From: Candidatus Poribacteria bacterium
GTDB taxonomy: Bacteria > Poribacteria > DTPJ01 > WJIO01
Direction: 5' to 3'
Assembly (NCBI GenBank): GCA_014730235.1
Contig: WJIO01000158.1
Location: 1 to 18,711 of the forward strand
Length of the DNA: 18,711 nt
Shown here one piece after another: positions 1 to 7,436 of this stretch. Under the pieces are notes generated by a model. The model did not search any database, was not told the DNA's origin, and was given only the letters and a program-made list of their open reading frames with translations. Within the stretch, counting starts at the first letter, position 1. Each line of letters opens with the position of its first letter. The position numbers were made by a program, and so were the translations under genes.

Positions 1-444
1 AGAAGGAAGTGCTGGTTTTTTTTCTCCCGATTGAATTTTTTTCACTGCTGATTTGTCATTGGTAATCATCTCGCAGTGGCCCTCAAATTTACATCCGTCT
101 TCCATAATTAACCTGGTTGTTTTTATATCACCATGAAGAATACCACTGGGTGTCATATCCATTTTGTTTTTCGCCGTTACGTTACCAACAACTTTACCGC
201 TTATCGTTACTTCGTCAGCCAGTATATCGGCTTCTACATCGCCGCTATCACCCACAATTACGCGTCCTTTACATTCCACTGTACCTTTTACTGCGCCATA
301 AATAGATAGGTTCTCTTTGGATGATAAAGAGCCTTCAAAAACCGTTCCATCGCCTATGTAGGTATCCAATTTAGATGAACTGGATTTTCTGGTAATTGCT
401 TGAGTGTTTTCATTATCCTTTTTTTTATCTCGCGACAACCTCAT
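1..444 (-). CDS. Bactofilin (polymer-forming cytoskeletal protein), 3' end cut by window
   Basis: The ATG at 444 opens 148 codons with no stop before the window edge, so the C-terminus is missing. A polar, Ser/Lys-rich N-terminal tail (about residues 1-24) is followed by the short repeating beta-strand pattern of the bactofilin/DUF583 right-handed beta-helix: YIGDGTVFEGSLSS, LSIYGAVKGTVECKGRVIVG, then further turns with Gly every 5-6 residues up to about residue 125. Bactofilins polymerise without nucleotides under the inner membrane and scaffold wall-modifying enzymes. The gene starts 36 bp after the stop of an M23 endopeptidase, a pairing known from other bacteria (for example CcmA with Csd1 in Helicobacter), which supports a joint role in cell shape. 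GAGGAG lies about 10 nt before the start. No membrane segment is visible. The family call is secure; the specific cellular role is inferred. Confidence 0.9.
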   Translation of the reverse strand, partial: MRLSRDKKKDNENTQAITRKSSSSKLDTYIGDGTVFEGSLSSKENLSIYGAVKGTVECKGRVIVGDSGDVEADILADEVTISGKVVGNVTAKNKMDMTPSGILHGDIKTTRLIMEDGCKFEGHCEMITNDKSAVKKIQSGEKKPALPS

Positions 445-480
445 TAAAATTATACTCCTCGATGCCTTATAGGTATTTTT

Positions 481-1386
481 CTAATTAAGTATATAGTTTC
501 TGGGATTCACTCGTCGTCCTCGAGCCCATACTTCGTAATGAACATGGATACCTGTGGATCTGCCGGTTCTGCCCATATAACCTATAATATCTCCTCTTTT
601 TACTGTCTCTCCCTCATCAATATCATCTGCGAATCGCTCCATGTGACCATAGCGTGTGCAGAACTTGTCGTTGTGTTTTATTTTTACATAGTTACCAAGA
701 TACCTGTCGTATTTAACTTCTTCCACAACGCCATCAGCAGTTGCTATTAAAGGAGTACCACGACATGAAGGTATATCAAGACCTTCGTGCATTTCCCATG
801 CACCTGTAAACGGGCTTCTTCGCTTACCAAAGCGACTGCTTATCCAGGGTGGCTTTTCCGGATCAGCTATAACAGGCCATATAGATGGTGTCATTGCCAA
901 TTTGGCTACATTATTTTTTGCTATTGCGGCAAGTTCTCTGAGATCAGTTTTTAGCGCTTCAGCTTCCTTAAGAACTGAGGGCAAGTCCATTGAAAATTCC
1001 AATGAATCATCATCGGAATATACATCTCCAGCATCAGATGTTTCATTCAGTTCTGGCATTTCAGGACCACCGCGCCCCATACTGCTGGATTCTTTTGCTT
1101 CGATACCTAGATCATCGGCAATTATTGCCCTGAAATCTGAATATATCTCCCTGATTTCCCGAAGCTCTTTATTTAGAGCTTCATATTTTTTCATAGCTTC
1201 AACACTTTTTTCTTTATTTTTATTGCAGAATCTTATAAGGGCGAAAGAGCCAAAAGCCAGGGATAGAGCAAGTATAATGGAAAGTGAAACGAAGATAGAA
1301 ATTAAAAAACTTCTGGATAGAGAAAAAGATTTCATTCGCTGACCAGAAGAAGGCATTATTGCAAAAGTATATCTTTCTTTTTTCAA
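481..1386 (-). CDS. Membrane-anchored M23 (LytM-type) peptidoglycan endopeptidase
   Basis: This is a 301-residue zinc metallopeptidase expected to cut peptidoglycan cross-links in the periplasm. A short basic cytoplasmic tail is followed by one membrane segment (about residues 27-52), a charged coiled-coil-like linker (55-95), an acidic Ser/Asp-rich stretch (96-135), a second helix (136-163) and a C-terminal M23 domain (about 180-298). The zinc site is complete: H200 and D204 (HEGLD), H248 (YGHM) and H281/H283 (HVH). The start is TTG: AGGAG sits 7 nt upstream and no in-frame ATG lies before the membrane segment. A consensus promoter (1450-1478) lies just upstream and the bactofilin gene follows after 36 bp, so the two probably form one transcript. 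The architecture matches bactofilin-partner M23 enzymes such as LmdC. There is no sign of a degenerate active site. Confidence 0.93.
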   Translation of the reverse strand: MKKERYTFAIMPSSGQRMKSFSLSRSFLISIFVSLSIILALSLAFGSFALIRFCNKNKEKSVEAMKKYEALNKELREIREIYSDFRAIIADDLGIEAKESSSMGRGGPEMPELNETSDAGDVYSDDDSLEFSMDLPSVLKEAEALKTDLRELAAIAKNNVAKLAMTPSIWPVIADPEKPPWISSRFGKRRSPFTGAWEMHEGLDIPSCRGTPLIATADGVVEEVKYDRYLGNYVKIKHNDKFCTRYGHMERFADDIDEGETVKRGDIIGYMGRTGRSTGIHVHYEVWARGRRVNPRNYILN

Positions 1387-1432
1387 TCAACCTCTCCTTT
1401 TAATGATCTAGCTACGAATTTATATGTTCAAT

Positions 1433-1543
1433 AATGTAACATTGGGGACATAATACCACACTTTTTTTACGCTGTCAAGCATTTTACATACTATATTTTT
1501 ACATTAGAAAGCCTTTACCAAATATTAAATTATGTTACATAAT
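1433..1543. promoter_or_regulatory. Two ATGTWACAT dyads flanking the M23 promoter (possible operator pair)
   Basis: A 15-bp dyad ATTATGTTACATAAT occupies 1529-1543, and a second with the same core (AATGTAACATT) occupies 1433-1443. The cores are complementary versions of one sequence. One covers the predicted transcription start; the other lies about 50 bp upstream of the -35 box. The centres are 98 bp apart. Several further TTACAT half-sites lie between them. This could be a regulator-binding pair with looping. The region is very AT-rich, so chance is a real alternative. Confidence 0.3.
1450..1478 (-). promoter_or_regulatory. Sigma70-type promoter of the M23-bactofilin operon
   Basis: On the minus strand TTGACA (1478-1473) is followed by a 17-nt spacer and TATTAT (1455-1450). 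That is a perfect -35 box, optimal spacing and a 5/6 -10 box. The predicted start near 1443 gives a leader of about 57 nt that carries the strong AGGAG before the TTG start of the M23 gene. Confidence 0.75.
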
Positions 1544-1587
1544 ATAACTATATTAAACGTGTAGCAGTACTATAGAATTAAAGTGTT

Positions 1588-2832
1588 TTAAAAGACAAAA
1601 ACATCTACCTCTGAACCTTGCTCAATACCTTCCGATTCTAACGGTATCCTGATCAAACCGTTGGCCTTGACCATGGTGGATATAAGGGCAGACTTACCAA
1701 GCAATGGCTCAGCCATTATAGAGTCTTTGGTTTTTATAATTTTTACGCCAATGTAATCTTCCCGTCCCGGTGCGGAAGCTACATTTTTATTTACTTGTGC
1801 CTTTACACTTTGCAACTTCCATGCCGTTTCTTTTCTGCCGCTTAGCAAAGCGATAAGGTAACCCACAAACATATCAAAGGTAATCATAACAGAAACTGGA
1901 TTTCCTGGAAGTCCAAACAGGTATTTACTTCCAATTCGGGCTATTATCGTGGGTTTTCCCGGCCTGATAGATATCCCATGTACCAGTATTTCCGCATCTT
2001 CAAAGGATTTTATAACATCCAGGGTAACGTCCCTGGTACCTACGGAACTGCCTCCGGAAACCAGTGCAATATCTGATTTTTCCAGACCTTCTGCCATGCG
2101 TTCTTTTAATGAATTGAAATCATCCGGTACTATTCCCATCCTTACGGAAACAGCACCAGCTTGTTTTGCCAGGGATGATAATGAATATGAATTGATGTCC
2201 CTGATCTGCCCATATTTGATCTCTTTTTCGGGTGAAACAACTTCGTCACCGGAGGAAATTATCGTTACCCGGGGTTTCCGGGTAACGCTGAGAGACGTTA
2301 TACCAAGTCCGGCCAGCGCACCTATATCCTGGGCCCTAAGAGTATGACCTTTTTCTAAAACCAATTCACCTTTTTCCATATCGTCAGTTTTACCCACAAT
2401 ATAATCCAGAGGTGCGGCTGGTCTGGTGACTTCGATGGTTTTATCGTCCAGATAGTCGGTATATTCCACCATGACCACAGCGTTTGCACCTTCTGGCATC
2501 ATACTGCCTGTGGAAACTTTAACCGCCTGACCGGGTATTACCTGTACAGAAGCTTTTTCGCCCATTTTTACTTCTCCTGCAACCTGTAAATAGGCCGGCG
2601 CGCTGGGTGATGCTCCAAAGGTATCCCGGGCTTGAACTGCAAAACCGTCCATTATAGCCCGATCAAATCCCGGCAGGTCTACAGGTGAGACCAGATCGTC
2701 ATACAGAGTACGACCTAAAAGCTTTTCTGAAAGCTCAAGGCTTTCGCTTTCCAGGGGTTCTGCGGTGTTTTTCAGAATGTTCTGAACTTCCCGGGGAGTT
2801 TTGACTTTGAAAAAGTAGTTTTGAGAGACCAT
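1588..2832 (-). CDS. moeA: Molybdopterin molybdenumtransferase MoeA
   Basis: This 414-residue cytoplasmic protein has the normal MoeA length and carries out the last step of molybdenum (or tungsten) cofactor synthesis, inserting the metal into adenylylated molybdopterin. N-terminal MoeA signature PGFDRAIMDGFA is at residues 54-65 with the conserved acidic D62. The MoCF-binding (MogA-like) domain spans about 185-325, with GQIRDINSY (208-216), SGGSSVGTRD (259-268, conserved D268), GKP (292-294) and GLPGNPVS (307-314). The C-terminal domain IV follows. The ATG at 2832 comes 7 bp after the M16 stop, and the AGGGGGA of its ribosome site lies inside the end of that gene, so it is probably translationally coupled. 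No other Mo-cofactor gene is in the window, so its pairing with a secreted protease looks like operon packing rather than a shared pathway. Confidence 0.95.
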   Translation of the reverse strand: MVSQNYFFKVKTPREVQNILKNTAEPLESESLELSEKLLGRTLYDDLVSPVDLPGFDRAIMDGFAVQARDTFGASPSAPAYLQVAGEVKMGEKASVQVIPGQAVKVSTGSMMPEGANAVVMVEYTDYLDDKTIEVTRPAAPLDYIVGKTDDMEKGELVLEKGHTLRAQDIGALAGLGITSLSVTRKPRVTIISSGDEVVSPEKEIKYGQIRDINSYSLSSLAKQAGAVSVRMGIVPDDFNSLKERMAEGLEKSDIALVSGGSSVGTRDVTLDVIKSFEDAEILVHGISIRPGKPTIIARIGSKYLFGLPGNPVSVMITFDMFVGYLIALLSGRKETAWKLQSVKAQVNKNVASAPGREDYIGVKIIKTKDSIMAEPLLGKSALISTMVKANGLIRIPLESEGIEQGSEVDVFVF

Positions 2833-2839
2833 ATAAAAA

Positions 2840-5458
2840 TTATTCCCCCTGTGCTTTCTGGATGGGTTTTACAACTGCTATGGCGTATCTGTTTAAGTCG
2901 AGATATTTTTTAGCAACTCTTTCTAGGTCTTCTTTAGTTACAGAATTAATCTGATTTTCATAGCTATTTATATTATCATATCCCAGGTTGTAAAGTTCAT
3001 CCAGTCCCATGGTAAAGGCCTGATCCGAGTTGGTTTGCAGACCGATCTGTTTTACAGCTATGCACATACGCTTGCCCCGCTCTATTTCTTCGTCAGTTAT
3101 AGCACCGCTCTGGACGTTCTTTATCTCTTCTATGATAATATTCATGGCATCTTCCATTCTATCAGATGTGGTGCCTGCATATATAGCGAATAACCCCGGA
3201 TCAAGGCCTGGCTGATTATAAGCGTGAACCACGTAGACGATCTGGTTTGAGCGTAGGCGATCATGTAGACGACCACCGGGGTAACTGATTCCTGAAAGCA
3301 CAGCGTCCAGAACCTGTATGGCATATATATCCTGGCTGTCCACTTTCATGCCGGGAAAGCCCATCTGTATGACCACCTGCTGGATGTCTTTTTCTATTTC
3401 CTCTTTTCTTATTTCTGTAAGCGGCGGTTCCTCAGGTATTACAGGGGTCTGGAACTCTGACTTCCGGAAATCGGCAAAGACTTTATTAACCTCGTTTACT
3501 ACCTCATCCCTGTCTATATCACCAAAGATAGCCAGCACCATATTATTAGGAACGCAATATTTATCATGGAATTCAACCAGATCCTCGCGACTTATATTGC
3601 TAATTGTTTCTTCTGTACCTGTGGTCTGGAATCGGTAAGGGTGTTTCTGAAATAATGTTTGCTTAAAAAGCTTTGCAGCGAGACTGAAAGGGCTGTCTTC
3701 CTGTTGTTTTATGGCGGCCAGTATTTCTTTTCGCTTCTTTTCCATTTCCTCCTGGGTGAAAGTCGGATTCATTAAGACATCGGCGAGGATTTCCAGGCCT
3801 TTTTCCATATCCTGTTTCAGGACACTGACGGATACCCCAAAGCTGTTGTTGCCGCTGAAATTATCTATAAGTCCTCCCATAGATTCGATCTCTTCGTTAA
3901 GCTGCTGTGCTGTGCGGGATTCAGTGCCTTTGAGGAGCATATCCGACATGAAATTTGAGACTCCGGTTTTATCTTCATCCTCAAATCTGACGCCCCCCAG
4001 GAACATAGCATACATGGTTACGAGAGGAACAACATCATTTTCTTTTACCAGTAGTTTTATCCCATTATCCAATACAGTTTTATTTACTTTACTTTTTAGC
4101 TTTTCAGAAGGTTTTTCTTCTGTGACTTCTTCGGATACCGGGGATTTAGGCTTGACTACGGCTACAATGAGATTATCATCATAGAAATATTCATTAACCA
4201 CCCTCTTGATGTCCTCTTTTGTAACACTTTTGATTCCTTCCAGATACCGCTGGCTGAAATTCATATCTCCTGTAGTCAAGTAATCCAACCCAATATTCTC
4301 AGCCTGATCTTCTACAGTTTGCTGGGAGAATATATGTTCGCTTTCTTTTAACGACTTGGCTTTTTCTATTTCTTCATAGGTAACATATTCTGTCTTTAGC
4401 CTGTATAACTCGTCAATTACGGCTTTTTCCGTTTCCTCAATATTGTCTGGATCAAGTACAGCGTTTATACCAAAATATCCACCGTCTTCATATTCGGGAG
4501 TATAAGACCACGAACTTATAGTATAAACCAGTTGCTTTTCATCTTTGATTGTTTTGTAAAGCCTTGAGCTTCTTCCAGTACCCATGATAAAGGCCAGGAC
4601 ATCCAGGGGATAAAGGTCTTTGTGTGCTATATCAACAGTGCGGAAGCCCATCATCATATAAACCATCTGGACATCCATCTCTTTTTCGGCATAGCGTCTG
4701 GCCACCTGCTGGGGTTCATCCGGCAGTCGGAAATCAGGAGTTGGACCTCGCTGTAAATCCTGGAAAGTCCTTTCGATTTTACCCATAGCAACCTGAGAGT
4801 CTACATCCCCTACAACTACAAAAATCATGTTATTGGGAACATACATTTGGCTGTAATAATCCAGAATATCCTCGCGAGTGGTTTTTACAAAAAGCTCTTT
4901 ATAGCCTATTACAGGATGCTTAGCTGGATGTTCCCTAAACATTGTTCTGGCAAAAAGGTTATATAATTGTCTTGAAGGATTATCTTTACCTATATTAATT
5001 TCATTAAGTATAACTCCTCGTTCTGCTTCTACCTCTTCTTCGGGGAAAGTAGGATTTTGAATATAATCGCTCAAAAGGTCCAGGGCTGTATCGAAGAATA
5101 AGCTGGCTGTTGTAATGTAATAGGAAGTGTGATCTTTGGTAGTATATGCGTTTGATATGTTGCCGATATCCTCCATTATCTGGTCTATTTGTTCCCTTGT
5201 CCTGGTTTCAGTGCCGCTGAACATCAAATGTTCCAGATTATGGGTTATACCACGTCCCATATATTTTCCTTCATACATACTACCAGCTTTTACATAAACT
5301 CTCAAACTCACTACCGGAGCTGCATGATTTTCCTTTACAATAATAGTTAGGCCGTTATCAAGAACCTTTTTAACGGGTTCTGAACCCTGAGTGCTGAAAA
5401 CAGCTACCAGTGTTATTAATAATACGATTAAACTGCATTTTCGTATAGACTTCCACAT
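2840..5458 (-). CDS. Secreted two-domain M16 (pitrilysin-type) zinc protease
   Basis: This is a single-chain M16 peptidase of 872 residues. A signal peptide (about 1-25: basic MWKSIRK, then a hydrophobic LIVLLITLVAVF core) directs it out of the cytoplasm. The first M16 repeat (about 28-440) holds the inverted zinc motif HNLEH at 73-77 and the third ligand E153, exactly 76 residues after the second His as in active family members. The second repeat (about 457-872) aligns well, but its motif position reads NFMSD, so it is the usual non-catalytic partner; it keeps the substrate-binding pattern GGRLHDRLR...VYVV. A linker rich in Glu, Pro and Lys joins them. The chosen ATG gives a clean signal peptide and has AGGAAGG 11 nt upstream. 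An in-frame GTG at 5512 overlaps the previous stop by 4 bp and would add 18 residues before the basic region; it remains possible. Confidence 0.93.
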   Translation of the reverse strand: MWKSIRKCSLIVLLITLVAVFSTQGSEPVKKVLDNGLTIIVKENHAAPVVSLRVYVKAGSMYEGKYMGRGITHNLEHLMFSGTETRTREQIDQIMEDIGNISNAYTTKDHTSYYITTASLFFDTALDLLSDYIQNPTFPEEEVEAERGVILNEINIGKDNPSRQLYNLFARTMFREHPAKHPVIGYKELFVKTTREDILDYYSQMYVPNNMIFVVVGDVDSQVAMGKIERTFQDLQRGPTPDFRLPDEPQQVARRYAEKEMDVQMVYMMMGFRTVDIAHKDLYPLDVLAFIMGTGRSSRLYKTIKDEKQLVYTISSWSYTPEYEDGGYFGINAVLDPDNIEETEKAVIDELYRLKTEYVTYEEIEKAKSLKESEHIFSQQTVEDQAENIGLDYLTTGDMNFSQRYLEGIKSVTKEDIKRVVNEYFYDDNLIVAVVKPKSPVSEEVTEEKPSEKLKSKVNKTVLDNGIKLLVKENDVVPLVTMYAMFLGGVRFEDEDKTGVSNFMSDMLLKGTESRTAQQLNEEIESMGGLIDNFSGNNSFGVSVSVLKQDMEKGLEILADVLMNPTFTQEEMEKKRKEILAAIKQQEDSPFSLAAKLFKQTLFQKHPYRFQTTGTEETISNISREDLVEFHDKYCVPNNMVLAIFGDIDRDEVVNEVNKVFADFRKSEFQTPVIPEEPPLTEIRKEEIEKDIQQVVIQMGFPGMKVDSQDIYAIQVLDAVLSGISYPGGRLHDRLRSNQIVYVVHAYNQPGLDPGLFAIYAGTTSDRMEDAMNIIIEEIKNVQSGAITDEEIERGKRMCIAVKQIGLQTNSDQAFTMGLDELYNLGYDNINSYENQINSVTKEDLERVAKKYLDLNRYAIAVVKPIQKAQGE

Positions 5459-5508
5459 ATTTATTATATCCTTCCTGTAGAATTTAAAAGCGATATCCGT
5501 TATTGGAA

Positions 5509-5703
5509 TCACATACCCTTACTTCTTAACCATAACATAAGTATAATAACCATTATCAAGGCCACAATATAAGTTATCAGCTTAGTTGTTGAAGCCTTTC
5601 GGCGATGCTTTTCCATTCTCTGTTCTAATATTTTGAATGCACGGGATTTTTCGTCGTTATCAGATTCGGTATTATCTTTATTATCAAGTTTTTCCCGTTC
5701 CAT
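5509..5703 (-). CDS. Small single-pass membrane protein, function unknown
   Basis: A 64-residue protein with no recognised family. The first 40 residues are highly charged (Asp/Asn/Glu-rich, then Lys/Arg-rich EKHRRK) and probably form a cytoplasmic helix. Residues 41-58 (LITYIVALIMVIILMLW) form one membrane segment, ending in LRSKGM. The ATG at 5703 is chosen because AAAGGAG lies 6 nt upstream; an upstream in-frame TTG at 5733 has no such site. Its stop lies just before or overlaps the GTG candidate start of the M16 protease, so it is the first gene of the small protein-M16-moeA unit. It could anchor or modulate the protease, but nothing in the sequence proves this. Confidence 0.7.
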   Translation of the reverse strand: MEREKLDNKDNTESDNDEKSRAFKILEQRMEKHRRKASTTKLITYIVALIMVIILMLWLRSKGM

Positions 5704-6147
5704 AGTTGGCTCCTTTCGTAGGTATTTAACCAAATTTCTTAGGCAAGTTCAACAACTTTTTTTATATGTTTTTCGGTCTTGCTGAAAATACCCTATTTGG
5801 AAAAGCTGCGCGGGCTAGGTTTTTGATAATATGAGATATGGATTTTCTACCAATCCCCCTAAATCCCCTTTGGGAAAAGGGAACTTTTAGAATCGCTTAT
5901 AGCTTTATCTAATAGAACAGGAATTCGGTGTGTTGCATTTCCGGGAATCAGATAAAAATATTATGAAAAGGAACATTTAAGTAGTATTCACTGATTTTCT
6001 ATTTTTGACTATAGAATTCGTCGTTCTTATGAATGCAGTAAACCAGAAAACACATTATCTGAGAATTCTAAAAAATCTCTAAAACCAATGTTTATAAGAA
6101 TTCAGCATGAAGAAACAGATGAAAAATGCTCAAAGAATATAGTTCTA
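5704..6147. other. Gene-free region, upstream part
   Basis: No supported gene. A C-run dyad at 5851-5884 contains CCCTTT-GGGA-AAAGGG (5866-5881), an intergenic repeat type that recurs in altered form at 14761-14797. A weak minus-strand promoter candidate, TTGGTA (5853-5848), 16 nt, TATTAT (5831-5826), could serve the operon starting at 5703. The plus strand is open from 5995 to a TGA at 6181-6183, but it has only 31 codons after its first ATG and runs into a repeat, so it is not called as a gene. Confidence 0.5.
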
Positions 6148-6216
6148 TGTCATTCCTGCTTCAAGCTTTTTGAAAAAGCTTGAGCAAAAAGGAATAAGAG
6201 TTCCGCAGGAATGACA
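6148..6216. repeat. Nested hairpin repeat, TGTCATTCCTGC family
   Basis: The ends are TGTCATTCCTGC (6148-6159) and GCAGGAATGACA (6205-6216), exact reverse complements. Inside is a second perfect hairpin, TCAAGCTTTTT-G-AAAAAGCTTGA (6161-6183). The inner segment GAAAAAGCT...CAAAAAGGAAT also appears in the composite copy at 16026-16051, so this is an element sub-type rather than a chance palindrome. Confidence 0.85.
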
Positions 6217-6240
6217 GGACTTAATTTTAAATTTATTCAT

Positions 6241-6377
6241 ACTATACTTTCGCACTTTTTAAAAGACATAGTATTTATGCGCTTGTAGTGACACGGTATA
6301 CCGTGTCACTATAAGCCGAGAACCCTTATAAAATTTGTATTTACCGTTTTGATATATAAAAAGTGCGAAAGTATAGT
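6241..6377. mobile_element. 137-bp MITE-like element with 21-bp terminal inverted repeats
   Basis: The left end (6241-6261, beginning ACTATACTTTCGCAC) is the exact reverse complement of the right end (6357-6377). Inside, 6286-6311 is a perfect 26-bp palindrome whose centre is ACGGTATACCGT; with one mismatch pair it extends to 36 bp (6281-6316). It encodes no protein and no convincing target duplication was found. It begins 39 bp downstream of the LamG stop, so its hairpins may also end that transcript. Confidence 0.8.
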
Positions 6378-6416
6378 TATGGTTACCTGATTAATTTTTC
6401 AACATTCATATACCCT

Positions 6417-7178
6417 TTATTTTATATCTTTCAAACTACCCCATGTAACTGACAGTTTACCATCGGAACTCACAGCAAAAGCAAACTGAGTCAGACCGTT
6501 TTCCATAATGCTTTCAATATCGTCTACATCCATACCAACGTTGAAAACGCTGACTTCATCTATTATACCATGGAGAGGGCCTCCACCTGCCGGTGGTTGC
6601 GCCCCTACCATGAATCCGGTTTCACAAAGAAGGGGATCACTGTTAAGGGGGCCTACCTGAGTGCTTATTTTGCCATCTACATAGACTGTCAGATTTTCCT
6701 TGTCATAAGCCCCGCCTACATGATGCCATTCACCATCAACTACAACATCAGCGCTTTGAAGCTGTTTATCATCTGGTTCTGTTATTCCTACATTTACTTT
6801 ATCAGGTAGAAGCCACATGGAATAATTTCTGCTTGGCCACGATTCTTTTCCCATGACCATTTGATATGGATTCAAAACATCGGGAACTTTAATCCATGCG
6901 GTAAAGGAGAATGTCTCAAGGTTCATATCCTCGGCATGGGATGTTAATACATGTCCTCCGCTGAATTCAATGGCTTTGCCAAATTTTCCATCATCAGTCC
7001 AACCGGCGTTGCCCATAATTTCTCCGGTATGTTCCTTGCCTGAAAGATCAAATACCTCCTGGCCTTCACCTTCATCAAAAGTCCATATTAATACAATTTC
7101 ATCAGGGTTAATAGCTGAAAATGCAGGAATAGCAAAACAAATTAAGATCATTAAAATAGAAATAATTCTCGATTTCAT
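6417..7178 (-). CDS. Secreted LamG / concanavalin A-like lectin domain protein
   Basis: This 253-residue protein has a clear signal peptide (about 1-22, IISILMILICFAIPAFSA, cleavage likely after the final Ala). One LamG/LamG-like jelly-roll domain fills residues 28-228: WTFDEGEGQEVFDLSGKEHTG, then FSFTAWIKV, WHHVGGAYDKENLTVYVDGK and the closing IIDEVSVFNVGMDVDDIESIM. A short tail, FAFAVSSDGKLSVTWGSLK, follows; similar tails ending in KLxxTWG are, from memory, common in LamG proteins of Poribacteria-like genomes. These domains bind carbohydrate or protein ligands outside the cytoplasm; no catalytic residues are implied. The ATG has AGGTG about 10 nt upstream. It appears to be transcribed alone, with repeat elements on both sides. 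Its ligand is unknown. Confidence 0.88.
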   Translation of the reverse strand: MKSRIISILMILICFAIPAFSAINPDEIVLIWTFDEGEGQEVFDLSGKEHTGEIMGNAGWTDDGKFGKAIEFSGGHVLTSHAEDMNLETFSFTAWIKVPDVLNPYQMVMGKESWPSRNYSMWLLPDKVNVGITEPDDKQLQSADVVVDGEWHHVGGAYDKENLTVYVDGKISTQVGPLNSDPLLCETGFMVGAQPPAGGGPLHGIIDEVSVFNVGMDVDDIESIMENGLTQFAFAVSSDGKLSVTWGSLKDIK

Positions 7179-7231
7179 TTTTATTTTTCACCTCATATTT
7201 GAAGTTTGGCGTTAAGCAAGTTTAATAAATG

Positions 7232-7329
7232 TGGTTCTTCCGGGTTTAGTGTGGTAATGAGGAAAAGATCACAAATTATAAAAGAAAAACCTAATTCTTC
7301 CTGTCATTCCTGCTTTCGCAGGAATGACA
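7232..7329. repeat. Partial copy of the TGTCATTCCTGC palindromic element
   Basis: The outer end at 7232-7258 (TGGTTCTTCCGGGTTTAGTG and onward) is identical over 27 bases to 13991-14017. A diverged 43-bp spacer leads to the core hairpin TGTCATTCCTGC-TTTC-GCAGGAATGACA (7302-7329; 12-bp perfect stem, 4-nt loop). It lies between the DUF4091 and LamG genes. In minus-strand transcripts the hairpin would sit about 108 nt after the DUF4091 stop. Confidence 0.85.
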
Positions 7330-7436
7330 ACTAAATTATATCTATTTAAAGATTACAATGGGAAGAATAAATTCCCTAAAGTAAGTGCCATTGGTATTAA
7401 GAGGGATTTCACAACACGGAGAAAACTTAAGTATCA

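Noticed and set aside
117-4184. Plus-strand open frames inside the bactofilin, M23, MoeA and M16 genes
   Set aside because: They lie antisense to well-supported minus-strand genes, have low-complexity Ser/Ile-rich translations with no family motif, and lack ribosome sites.
5995-6183. Plus-strand open stretch with a CHSC motif in the 5.7-6.4 kb gap
   Set aside because: Only 31 codons follow the first ATG, there is no ribosome site, and the last third is made of the palindromic repeat.
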